From DATDIC01 sp963777625 (GTDB lineage: Bacteria; Pseudomonadota; Alphaproteobacteria; Acetobacterales; Acetobacteraceae), in the NCBI GenBank assembly GCA_963777625.1, contig CAVZRO010000017.1, positions 62,001 through 126,000 on the forward strand: a stretch of 64,000 bases of DNA, given 5' to 3'. The number at the start of each line of letters is the position of its first letter. Position 1 is the stretch's first letter. Below the pieces are notes generated by a model, which saw only the letters and a program-made list of their open reading frames with translations, searched no databases and was not told where the DNA came from. The position numbers and the translations under genes are program-made. Below, piece after piece: positions 42,898 through 51,548 of the stretch.

Positions 42898-43470
42898 TCA
42901 GGACAATTCTTCCTTCGCCACCATCGCGCTGACCCGCCGACGCGCCGCCACCGCCACGCCCAGCAGCCCGACCACGAACAGGCCCAGCGGAGCCGGCTCC
43001 GGCACCGGCAGGTTGCAGCCCCGGCTGGTCGTGCCGGAACAGGCAAAATTGGCACCCGCATCATTGGTGAACAGCACAAAGAAGTTCGACGGCACCGACT
43101 GATCGTCGAACGACGAATCATAGGTGAACGTCTCGCTGCCCTGGCCGATCGGCACGCCCACCGTGCTGTCCGTCAGCTTGTAACAAAACCCACTGCCGAC
43201 ATTGAACCCGGTGCCACCCAGGCAGTTCAGCGGGTCAGTGAAGAAAAACGCGGTCGCCGACCAGCCCGGCAACGTGGTGCCGGCAGTGGCTCCCGTCCCC
43301 GCCACCACCAGCTCGTCAACGAACAAATCGTTGCTGTTGTTGGTCAGGGTGAATGTGCCGGCCGAAACCGACTTGCTCAGCGTGAAATCCGCCGTCGCCT
43401 GCGCCGGCACCGCATGTGCGACGCCGAGCAGCAACGCCAGACCAGCCAAGGCTTTATACAGGCCCGTCAT
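42898..43470 (-). CDS. PEP-CTERM sorting-domain protein, copy 1
   Basis: A 190-aa exported protein: signal peptide (LYKALAGLALLLGVAHAVPA, cleaved near QA), a beta-rich body with four cysteines (NCLGG, FCYKL, ACSG, GCNLP), and a C-terminal VPEPAPLGLFVVGLLGVAVAARRR tail. This is the tripartite PEP-CTERM signal (VPEP, hydrophobic helix, basic cluster) recognised by exosortase. The protein should be displayed or released at the surface. No exosortase gene occurs in the window. It is the first gene of a two-gene module with the hydrolase, and almost identical to copy 2. Confidence 0.88.
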   Translation of the reverse strand: MTGLYKALAGLALLLGVAHAVPAQATADFTLSKSVSAGTFTLTNNSNDLFVDELVVAGTGATAGTTLPGWSATAFFFTDPLNCLGGTGFNVGSGFCYKLTDSTVGVPIGQGSETFTYDSSFDDQSVPSNFFVLFTNDAGANFACSGTTSRGCNLPVPEPAPLGLFVVGLLGVAVAARRRVSAMVAKEELS

Positions 43471-44110
43471 CGTGCCTTCCTCCTCGTTATTAGTATGTTG
43501 CGATCATCGAGCAGCCATATCTTGTCTGGATTCGCTATGTCATCGTTATCCCCCGCAGCCAGCAGGCATCGTGTTGGCGTGCGCCGTGGTTGGACGCCTT
43601 CCATCACAGACCAGGTGAACAGGAAACTCGGCTGCGAGCGCGGGACTCGATCGTGACGGCGCCGCGGACGGCGACCCCACGGGGTCGTCACGTGCAGGCG
43701 TCAGTTTGCATACATCTCCCCCTCTTTTCCGTTATTGTGCATAATAATCCGCCCCGCTCCCTCGCGCAAGTGCAGCCGGAACGAACCGGCGTGACACCCA
43801 GGTGCAGGCGGGAATCGCACGAAAAACGCCGCCGAATTTCCCGGCCCGACAACACGCGTGGATCGCGGCATCAAAAAACAACAACTCGATCGCCAGTGTG
43901 ACTTGCCAGGAACGAAAATCGTGCGGACCCTGGACAGCAACCCAACTGCGACGGCACTTACATTTCGGCTGAACCCGACCTTTCAGGGCGCATCTCCGCT
44001 GCACGCGACGGATGCGCAGCTTTCGCCGCGCATCCGCGATCGTGCCATCGACAGAGAATTGAGATTGCTCGAAAGCCCTCAAATCGCTCTGCCCGAGTGT
44101 CGCCGCTGTT
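43471..44110. other. Spacer between duplicated modules, no confident gene
   Basis: These 640 bp lie between the promoter side of PEP-CTERM copy 1 and the 3' end of hydrolase copy 2. They contain an imperfect hairpin at 44009-44036 and an AT-rich patch at about 43720-43750 that may be a promoter for copy 1. Translations of open frames show no domain. Confidence 0.5.
44009..44036. terminator. Hairpin after alpha/beta hydrolase copy 2
   Basis: CGGATGCGCAGC pairs with GCCGCGCATCCG around TTTC, with one G-T-type mismatch. It is the duplicate of the hairpin at 40615-40640 and marks the left boundary of the duplicated unit. No U-tract follows. Confidence 0.55.
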
Positions 44111-46259
44111 CTACGGATTGGCCCTGGAACAGAGGAAGTTGGCAAGGTTCTGGTCAGCCGGTGTCGGCGTAATATCGGTCAGCACGTTCGACGCCTGGGC
44201 TTCGGAAATCAGCGTCGTGGCCCCAGTCGCAAGCAGGAAGCGTTGGCCCACACTCTTGTTGGCCGCCGCCGTCACCACGCACACATAGCCCGCATGCGTG
44301 CCGTAACGCTCCTCTAGCGACGGGCGCGGATCCTTGGCTGCGACACGCTGCGCCTTCGTCTCCTCAAACGGATGATAAGCGCCGGTGTTCACGCAAATCT
44401 GCCCCGGGAAAGGTGCGCCAGGCGTGGGCGTGGCCACCGCGTTCCAGCCCGTATAGGTACCCAGCGGCGCCTGGTGCAGAACCGAAGCAACCCCGGCGAT
44501 TTCATTACCATCCGAATTCACTTTCACGACATAGGTCGGCAGCACCCGATCAATGATCGGTGGCTGGGTGGTGATGATTCCCTTCTGGTTCATGTAATCG
44601 AACTGTGTGCCGAAGTCGTATTTCAGCAACGGATTATAGACCCCCAGGAAGGGAAAACTCGGGATCCTGGGAAAGCCCGTCGCCGCCTGGGTCGGCGGCA
44701 CCAACTGCCCCTGGCTCAACCTGGGGTACACATCTGGCGGCATCGGCGTGCCGTTCATGATGAAGGCGATGAAGTCAGCCTGCAGGGCGTTGTTGGTATC
44801 CGACTCCGGGTTCGGATTGGCCGGCAAGGTGCAGCCGTTTGCCGGCGGGGGGTTCGGATTGTAAGTGAAACCGCCGCTGCCACCACCGTGCGTGACGCCG
44901 GGGAAATAATACCGATGCACATTCGCCGGCAAGGGGATGTCGGCATCGGCGGTCATGCCGACCAGATCCGGCGACATCTTGAGGTCCCAGAATTCCTCGC
45001 CGCCAAACGTCTCCAGTATCTGTGGACAGGTGCTGGTCGTTTTGCAGCGATCTGAGCAGCCCGGCCGGCGGCAGGTTGCGGGCCTTGTTCGGATAGTCGG
45101 ACCACCACACCGGCGCTTCGTCGGCGACCATGTAAAGTGTCATGTCCACATCCGGCAGAGCGAAGCGAACGTTCAGAAAGAGCTGCCGCCCGTCGATCTG
45201 CGGCCACGCAGCATCGACCACCTGCTGGCCCAATTCATCCTGGTTGAAGCCGTTGAAGATGGACGAGCGAATGAAGGCGCCAGACTGCGACGCGCCAATG
45301 CTCATCACTTTGGAGGTCTCACCGGCGATCGGGTTGGCCGTGCCGTTGTCGTCAGCCGAGGCGTGGTGGAAGAACGAAATGACATCGCGCGTCGCGGCAT
45401 AGCCGACCCCGAGCACCAGCGGGTCTTTCGCCGTGAACACCATCTCGTACAGCAGGCTGGGGTTGAAGGCATTCTTCACGCAGATGCGGGTCGGATCGGG
45501 GGTGCCCGGGAACGGCACCGTGCGGCAGTCCGCCCACGCCCAGTCGCTGCTGGGGATAAAGGTTTTCGGGCCGTCCACGCCGGTCACGCTCTGTGACGGC
45601 AAACTCCAGAAGGGCGTCTGCGTCGTATCCATGGTCAGCGGCTTATAGGGCACCGGGGTGCTCTTGATGATCATCTGGGCGGTATTGCCGGTCGGGGTCA
45701 CGATGTGCCCATAGACCGGGCCGGTGATGCTGGAACCATCCGCGTTATGCGCCACCGGCACCTGGATCACCTGCTGTGTGCCGGTATAAGGCACCGTCAG
45801 CGACGTGCAGGGATAAGGGGTCGTGCACTGCGACAACAGATCGCCCTGCCAGCCGCTTTGCAGATAGATCGCGCCGGATACCAGCGAGGCTGCTGCCGGG
45901 ATCGCATTGCCGCCGCGGTTCGACACCTCGTAGATCAGCAGCCCATTGGCCTGCGCCGGGTTGGTTGGCTCAGTGATCTGGAACGTCGCGATATACTGGA
46001 CCTTCCCGTTGGTGTCCTTCGGCGCCAGTCCGATATCCTGAATGATCGTGTTGTGCGGATCCGTCGGATCAAGCTCGCCGAACACCCGTCCCTTGAGTGT
46101 CTGGTACGGGATCGGTGCGCCGGTGACCGGCGTCGTCGAATCGATCACGATCGAGGTGACACGGGCATCGCTCGGCGAACTCCAGCCGATCAGCGCCCCC
46201 GCTACCGCACCGAGCGGTACCAGGTAGCGCAGCGATCTGCATTTCTTCATCGCGGGCAT
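44111..46259 (-). CDS. Secreted alpha/beta-hydrolase domain-containing protein, copy 2 (single-base frameshift)
   Basis: A paralogue of the protein at 40714, of about 715 aa. It has signal peptide SLRYLVPLGAVAGALIGW, FGELDPTDPHNTIIQDIGLA, nucleophile elbow GASQSGAFIRSSIF, and the conserved C-terminus SNVLTDITPTPADQNLANFLC. At about 45045-45052 an extra base shifts the frame (LLRSLQND should read LLRSCKTTSTCPQILETF, as in copy 1). The 5' part is nearly identical to copy 1, while the middle and 3' parts have diverged, so the copies may have different substrates. The start at 46259 (MPAMKKCRS) follows a long spacer containing a dispersed repeat. Confidence 0.78.
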
Positions 46260-46299
46260 TTGACAGTTTCCTTCCCATTGATACCAGGTCGCACTGGCG

Positions 46300-46470
46300 G
46301 TGACCTACGTTCGTCAGTCCCACGCAAGCGTTCGTCATTCCGGCGAAAGACCGTCATTCCCGCGAAAGCTCCGTCATTCCCGCGCATGCGGGAATCCAGG
46401 CAAATCCTCGGAATTTCGTGGGCTCTCGGCTGGATGCCCACGTTCGCCGGCATGACGGACCTAAAGTCTC
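46300..46470. repeat. Dispersed intergenic repeat, copy 2, with triplicated CGTCATTCC unit
   Basis: It starts TGACCTACGTTCGTCA, then has three iterations of CGTCATTCC-GCG (about 46333, 46352 and 46371), GCGGGAATCC, CTGGATGCCC and GGCATGACGG. Order and sequence match the repeat at 8872-8990. It has inserted between PEP-CTERM copy 2 and hydrolase copy 2; the copy-1 spacer lacks it. Confidence 0.65.
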
Positions 46471-46512
46471 CGTCCTCGCGGGTTGGTATGAGATGTTGTT
46501 CTGGTGCTGGTG

Positions 46513-47087
46513 TCAGGACAGTTCTTCCTTCGCCACCATCGCGCTGATCCGCCGACGCGCCGCCACCGCCACGCCCAGCAGCCCGACCACGAACAGGCCC
46601 AGCGGAGCCGGCTCCGGCACCGGCAGGTTGCAGCCCCGGCTGGTCGTGCCGGAACAGGCAAAATTGGCACCCGCATCATTGGTGAACAGCACAAAGAAGT
46701 TCGACGGCACCGACTGATCGTCGAACGACGAGATTCATAGGTGAACGTCTCGCTGCCCTGGCCGATCGGCACGCCCACCGTGCTGTCCGTCAGCTTGTAA
46801 CAAAACCCGCTGCCGACATTGAACCCGGTGCCACCCAGGCAGTTCAGCGGGTCAGTGAAGAAAAACGCGGTCGCCGACCAGCCCGGCAACGTGGTGCCGG
46901 CAGTGGCTCCCGTCCCCGCCACCACCAGCTCGTCAACAAACAAATCGTTGCTGTTGTTGGTCAGGGTGAATGTGCCGGTCGAAACCGATTTGCTCAGCGT
47001 GAAATCCGCCGTCGCCTGCGCCGGCACCGCATGTGCGACGCCGAGCAGCAACGCCAGACCAGCCAAGGCTTTATACAGGTGCGTCAT
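46513..47087 (-). CDS. PEP-CTERM sorting-domain protein, copy 2 (frameshifted)
   Basis: It is almost identical to the protein at 42898: signal peptide LYKALAGLALLLGVAHA, same cysteine-containing body, same VPEPAPLGLFVVGLLGV tail. At about 46731-46736 this copy has two extra bases relative to copy 1 (GAGATTC against GAATC), so the frame changes after SETFTY. The downstream part, from PSNFFVLFTND to KEELS, is then in another frame. If real, the protein loses its PEP-CTERM anchor; if an error, it is a 190-aa duplicate. Confidence 0.8.
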
Positions 47088-47498
47088 CGTATCCTCCTCC
47101 TCATTATTCGTTTGTTACGATCATACGCCTGGTATCAGGTCAATCCGGCCACCTCCACCGAAGCAGCGATCGAAGCGGCGAAGCAGCAAGTACCACTGCG
47201 GCACAGCGCGGCAATCAGCGGAGTGGCGGCGGACAGGACGGGAATGCAGCACAGCAAGGCGCCCGCCATGCAAGCTGTCACCAGATCACGACGGGCGTGG
47301 GTCAAGCTGCCCCGGCGGTCCGGCACGTTGCCAGGGCCCGGTATTTGCAGGGGGTGCCAACCCGTCCTGATCGCCATTTGCGGTGCCCCCCGAGATTATT
47401 TGGGAAATCATTTGGCCCCGAAAGATGGATGCAATCTAACCTTGCCACGCATATTCGCGGTCTGGCAAGCTGCATTTTGCATTCATTCCGGTACCGCC
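47088..47498. other. Intergenic region between module copy 2 and GntR gene
   Basis: These 411 bp hold the promoter region of PEP-CTERM copy 2 on the left and of the GntR gene on the right. A GCA-rich stretch at about 47157-47200 (GAAGCAGCGATCGAAGCGGC) is slightly repetitive. No gene or clear operator is seen. Confidence 0.5.
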
Positions 47499-48218
47499 AT
47501 GTCTTCCCAGGCCATGTTGATACCCTTCCCGAAGGGCGGCACGCTGCATGCCGACCTGCTCGCCGGGTTGCGGAACATGATCAATCACGGTGAGCTCGCC
47601 CCCGGCATGCGGGTGCCGGAACGTGTGCTGTGTGAGCGTTTCGGCATATCGCGTACACCGTTACGCGAAGCTCTCAAGGTGCTGGCAGCCGAGGACCTGG
47701 TCGAACTTCGACCCAATCGCGGTGCGCGCATCGCGACCCTGGACAATCAGAACTTGCAACACTTGTTCGAGGTCATCGCGACCCTGGAGGCAGAGGGCGG
47801 CCGCCTGGCCTGCAAGCGGATCACCGCGGATGCGCTGGCGGAAATCCAGAGCATGCATTATCGCATGTACGCTCATTTTCTGCGGCGTGAGCTGCCGGAA
47901 TACTTCGCGCTGAACCAGGCCGTCCACGTGGCGATCCTGCGCGCGGCAGCTAATCCCGTACTGCTTTCCTGCTACAACGGCGTCGCCGGGCGCGTGACGA
48001 GGGCGCGCTACATGGCGAATCGCATGCACCCCGACCGCTGGGAAGCGGCGATGAAGGAGCACGAGGCAATTCTTGCGGCCCTCGTTGCCCGTGACGGTGA
48101 CAGGCTGGGCCATCTGCTGGCTCAGCATCTGGAGAACAAGCGCGAAATAATAATGGGCACCTTGGCCATCGCCACACCTCCGAACGGGGATGCAAGCCCC
48201 GAACAGCAAGCTTCGTAG
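47499..48218 (+). CDS. GntR-family transcriptional regulator (FCD-type)
   Basis: A 239-aa regulator. The winged HTH is LLAGLRNMINHGELAPGMRVPERVLCERFGISRTPLREALKVLAAEDLV at about 20-70, and the FCD domain has FALNQAVHVAILRAAANPVL. The start MSSQAM at 47499 is chosen; the longer frame upstream has no coding character. It lies between the duplicated export module and gspG. With the regulator at 39074 it brackets the modules, which suggests but does not prove control of them. Confidence 0.86.
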   Translation: MSSQAMLIPFPKGGTLHADLLAGLRNMINHGELAPGMRVPERVLCERFGISRTPLREALKVLAAEDLVELRPNRGARIATLDNQNLQHLFEVIATLEAEGGRLACKRITADALAEIQSMHYRMYAHFLRRELPEYFALNQAVHVAILRAAANPVLLSCYNGVAGRVTRARYMANRMHPDRWEAAMKEHEAILAALVARDGDRLGHLLAQHLENKREIIMGTLAIATPPNGDASPEQQAS

Positions 48219-48366
48219 CTGGGTCTGGTTCGCGGTTCAGAACGGCAGGCCGACCAGGACGCCACTATTAAGATCACGTTTGCCGCTTGGGCTATCGCCG
48301 ACACGGCTGTATGGGTGAAGCTGCGGACCCGCGTGGCCGCGCCAACAAACGAGGAAGCGATTACCC

Positions 48367-48831
48367 GTGTCGAGCAACAGCGTACCGGCGACCCCCAACG
48401 CTGCGAACGGGCAGCTTCTTTCGCGCCGCCAACTGGGATTCACCCTGATCGAGCTGCTGGTGGTGCTGGCGATCCTTGGATTGCTGGCCGCGATCACCGT
48501 CCCGCAGGTGCTGAAATATCTCGGCCGCGCCAAGACCGATACGGCACGCATCGAAATCAAGAACATCGCGACGGCACTCGACCTCTACTTGATCGATGTC
48601 GGTCGCTACCCGACGCAGGAGGAAGGGCTGGGCGCATTGACCGCGAACCCCGGTAACGTGCCCGGCTGGCACGGTCCTTACGTCAACAACAAGGGCACGC
48701 TGAACGATCCCTGGGGCCATCCCTATTACTACCGCATCCCCGGTGAACACGGTGCCTATGATCTCTATTCGCTTGGCGCCGACAATGCACCGGGCGGAAC
48801 GGGCGACAACCAGGATGTGACGAACTGGTAG
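48367..48831 (+). CDS. gspG: Type II secretion system major pseudopilin GspG
   Basis: A 154-aa major pseudopilin. A 23-residue leader precedes the prepilin site LG|FTLIELLVVLAILGLLAAITVPQV. The C-terminal part is classic GspG: ARIEIKNIATALDLYLIDVGRYPTQEEGLGALTANP, PYVNNKGTLNDPWGHPYYYRIPGEHG and YDLYSLGADNAPGG, which supply the calcium-binding loop. The start is a GTG at 48367. It is the only gsp gene outside the 28-39 kb cluster, about 9.5 kb from gspK. All pseudopilins G-K are therefore present in the window; the prepilin peptidase is not. Confidence 0.93.
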   Translation: MSSNSVPATPNAANGQLLSRRQLGFTLIELLVVLAILGLLAAITVPQVLKYLGRAKTDTARIEIKNIATALDLYLIDVGRYPTQEEGLGALTANPGNVPGWHGPYVNNKGTLNDPWGHPYYYRIPGEHGAYDLYSLGADNAPGGTGDNQDVTNW

Positions 48832-49035
48832 TTGCCACCCTTGCGGATAGCCCTCACGCCCGAATTCGTTGCGCGTCAATCGACCGGACCGATGGGCGAC
48901 CTGTCCTGGGTGCGGCGGCTCGTGACCGGTGCGGCAGTGTGAACTGAGCCCCCCTGCCCGCTGCGGTCTGCTGATACCGATTCCGTTCCGGCGAAACCTG
49001 CTCTACCATGCTTCGAACAAAGGCGGGGCAGTCCG

Positions 49036-50493
49036 ATGGACGACGGCGGGCGGGCGATGCGCGGCGTGCTGGCGGACTACGACCCGCAATCGTTCTTCTG
49101 CGAGATGCTCCGGCCCGGCCGACCGCCCGACCCGGCACTCGATCATCTGATCAGCCGGCTTCGCCAGATGCCGGAAGCCTCCCTCCGCCGCCGCGCCGCC
49201 GACGCCGAACGAGACCTGCTCGATCGCGGCATCACCTTCACCATCTATTCCGACGCCACCGCGATCGACCGTATCCTTCCCTTCGACCTGATCCCCCGCG
49301 TGATCACCGCCGACGAATGGCGGGTGATCGAAACCGGGGTCATCCAGCGCGTCCGCGCGCTCAATCTCTTCCTTCACGATGTCTACCACGACCAGAAAAT
49401 CCTGAAGGATGGCATCGTTCCCGCCGCGCTGGTGCTCGGCAATGCCGGATATTGCGCGGCGATGGAAGGCTTCGACGTACCGCTCGGCACCTACGTGCAT
49501 GTCTGCGGCACCGATATCGTACGCGACGAGACCGGGCGGTTCCTGGTGCTGGAGGATAACGCCCGCACCCCGTCCGGCGTCGCCTATGTGGTCGAGAACA
49601 GGCACATGACATTAAGGGTCCTGTCCGACCTGATGGCGGGGCTCGATGTGCGTGCCGTCGATGAGTACGGCCTGAGACTGCAGCGCGCGATGACCGAGAT
49701 AGCACCGCCCTCGGTCATCGATCCGCAGGTGGTGGTGCTGTCGCCGGGCATTTTCAATTCGGCCTATTTCGAGCATGTGTTCCTGGCCCGCGAAATGGGC
49801 ATTCCGCTGGTGGAAGGCCGCGATCTGCTGGTGGAAGACGGGCGGGTCTGGATGCGCACCACCGCCGGGCTGGCGCCGGTACACACCATCTATCGCCGCC
49901 TGAACGACGATTTCCTGGACCCCGACGCGTTCCGGCCCGACAGCCAGCTTGGCGTGCGTGGCCTGATCGAGGTGTGGCGGCGCGGGGCGGTGGCGATCGC
50001 CAATGCCGTGGGCACCGGCGTGGCGGACGACAAGGCGGTGTATGCCTACATGCCGCGGATCATTCGCTACTATCTGGCCGAGGAGCCGATCCTGCCCAAT
50101 GTAGATACGATGATCTGCGCCGAAACCGAGGGGCTGGCCTATACGCTCGCGCACCTGGATCGGTTGGTGGTCAAGCCGGTTGCCGAATTGGGCGGTTATG
50201 GCCTGCTGATCGGCCCGCACGCCTCGCGAACCGAGCTGGATACGTTCCGCGCCCGGCTGCAGGCCAATCCCGCCAACTATATCAGTCAGCCGATGGTCAA
50301 CCTGTCGGTCTCGCCCACCCTCGGCGAAGCCGGCGTTGCCCCGCGCCACGTCGATCTGCGGCCGTTCGCCGTCACCGGCCGCGACACATGGGTGCTGCCC
50401 GGCGGCCTGACGCGCGTCGCCCTGCGGGCCGGCACCATCGTGGTGAACTCGTCGCAGGGCGGTGGGTCGAAAGACACCTGGGTGCTGGCATGA
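49036..50493 (+). CDS. Circularly permuted type 2 ATP-grasp protein
   Basis: A 485-aa protein of the DUF404/DUF407 family. It has LFLHDVYHDQKILKDGIVPAALVLGNAGY, VLEDNARTPSGVAYVVENR, VVLSPGIFNSAYFEHVFLAREMGIPLVEGRDLLVEDGRVWMRT and PVAELGGYGLLIGP, the permuted ATP-grasp elements. Such proteins are predicted peptide or amide ligases that act with the alpha-E protein encoded next (ATGA overlap). The usual transglutaminase-like and protease partners are not in the window. An internal ATG at 49057 is an alternative start. Confidence 0.88.
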   Translation: MDDGGRAMRGVLADYDPQSFFCEMLRPGRPPDPALDHLISRLRQMPEASLRRRAADAERDLLDRGITFTIYSDATAIDRILPFDLIPRVITADEWRVIETGVIQRVRALNLFLHDVYHDQKILKDGIVPAALVLGNAGYCAAMEGFDVPLGTYVHVCGTDIVRDETGRFLVLEDNARTPSGVAYVVENRHMTLRVLSDLMAGLDVRAVDEYGLRLQRAMTEIAPPSVIDPQVVVLSPGIFNSAYFEHVFLAREMGIPLVEGRDLLVEDGRVWMRTTAGLAPVHTIYRRLNDDFLDPDAFRPDSQLGVRGLIEVWRRGAVAIANAVGTGVADDKAVYAYMPRIIRYYLAEEPILPNVDTMICAETEGLAYTLAHLDRLVVKPVAELGGYGLLIGPHASRTELDTFRARLQANPANYISQPMVNLSVSPTLGEAGVAPRHVDLRPFAVTGRDTWVLPGGLTRVALRAGTIVVNSSQGGGSKDTWVLA

Positions 50494-51479
50494 TGCCGCA
50501 AGAAACCATCGCCGAAACGATCGCCAGTACGGGCCATCTGATCGCGCGGCATGCCGGCAGCACGATCTGGCTGGCCCGCTACATGGAGCGGATCGAGAAT
50601 CTTGCCCGGCTGCTCGATGTCACCAAGACGTTCGCCCGCGATGACGGCGAGGGCCGTACCTGGCTTGCGATCTTGCACATCAACGGCGACGAGCACCACT
50701 TCTTCGCCCGCCACGGTGCCGCCGATGCGGAAAGCGTGGCGTATTTCTATCTGCTGGACAAAGCCAATCCCAGCTCCGTGCAGACGGCGATCGGCTGGGC
50801 ACGGGAAAATGCGCGCACCCTGCGGGCATTGATCTCGACCGAGATGTGGCTGCACATCAACGTCTTTCGCAACCAGATCACTGAATTGAACGAGGCTGAT
50901 ATCGCTCCCGACCGGCTGTCCGCGGTATGCGCGATGCTGCGGGAAGGGACACAGGCACACACCGGCATCACCGAGGGCACGTTCTATCGCGACCAGTGCT
51001 GGCATTTCTACATGCTTGGTCGCCACCTGGAGCGGGCGGACCAGACGACGCGGCTGCTCGACACGCGCTCTCATGCGGTCGCGGCCGCGGTGGCGGCGGA
51101 TGGTCCCGAAATCGACGCCGGGCAATGGATGACGCTGCTGCGCGCCGCCGCCGGACACCATGCCTATCGTCGTGAACACCCGCATGGCTACCGGCCGACG
51201 GAAGTTGCCGGGTTCCTGTTGAAGAACGGGGCGTTTCCGCGGTCGGTGTGGCTTAATCTGTCGCAGATCGAATGGCACCTCGCGCAACTGCGCAGCCGCT
51301 ATCACCTGCGCGGCATCGCGCCTTCGATGGAACGCACTGACCGGCTGCTGGCAATGATGGCGAACCAGACGGTCGAGCAGATCATGGCGCGCGGCTTGTC
51401 GCCGTTTCTCGACTGGATGCAGGGCGAGGTCGCCGCGCTGCATGGGGACATCGCCACCGGCCTGTGCGGCGAGGATTGA
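50490..51479 (+). CDS. Alpha-E domain-containing protein
   Basis: A 329-aa, all-helical DUF403 protein. It shows STIWLARYMERIENLARLLDVT at the N-terminus, then ENARTLRALISTEMWLHIN, FYMLGRHLERADQTTRLLD and FPRSVWLNLSQIEWHLAQLR. It is the invariant partner of the circularly permuted ATP-grasp protein; the two starts/stops overlap (ATGATG), so they are co-translated. The function is unknown and perhaps concerns a ribosomally or enzymatically made peptide. Confidence 0.88.
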   Translation: MMPQETIAETIASTGHLIARHAGSTIWLARYMERIENLARLLDVTKTFARDDGEGRTWLAILHINGDEHHFFARHGAADAESVAYFYLLDKANPSSVQTAIGWARENARTLRALISTEMWLHINVFRNQITELNEADIAPDRLSAVCAMLREGTQAHTGITEGTFYRDQCWHFYMLGRHLERADQTTRLLDTRSHAVAAAVAADGPEIDAGQWMTLLRAAAGHHAYRREHPHGYRPTEVAGFLLKNGAFPRSVWLNLSQIEWHLAQLRSRYHLRGIAPSMERTDRLLAMMANQTVEQIMARGLSPFLDWMQGEVAALHGDIATGLCGED

Positions 51480-51548
51480 CTCCTCGTAGCTGGTCAGGAG
51501 CGTCCCGCGCCCGCTATCGTGCCTGTCTGGCCTCGGGGGAACCGCACG

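Larger units (their letters stand above)
40615..47087 (-). repeat. Tandem duplication of a PEP-CTERM + alpha/beta-hydrolase module
   Basis: Unit 1 spans 40615-43470 and unit 2 spans 44009-47087. Each contains, in order of transcription, a PEP-CTERM gene, an alpha/beta-hydrolase gene and a terminal TTTC-loop hairpin. Identity is highest over the PEP-CTERM genes and the 5' end of the hydrolase genes. Unit 2 carries an extra dispersed repeat in its internal spacer. Confidence 0.85.

Noticed and set aside
46331..46385. Three CGTCATTCC iterations as a CRISPR array
   Set aside because: The units are too short, the spacers are only about ten bases, and the repeats belong to a dispersed element that also occurs at 8872-8990.
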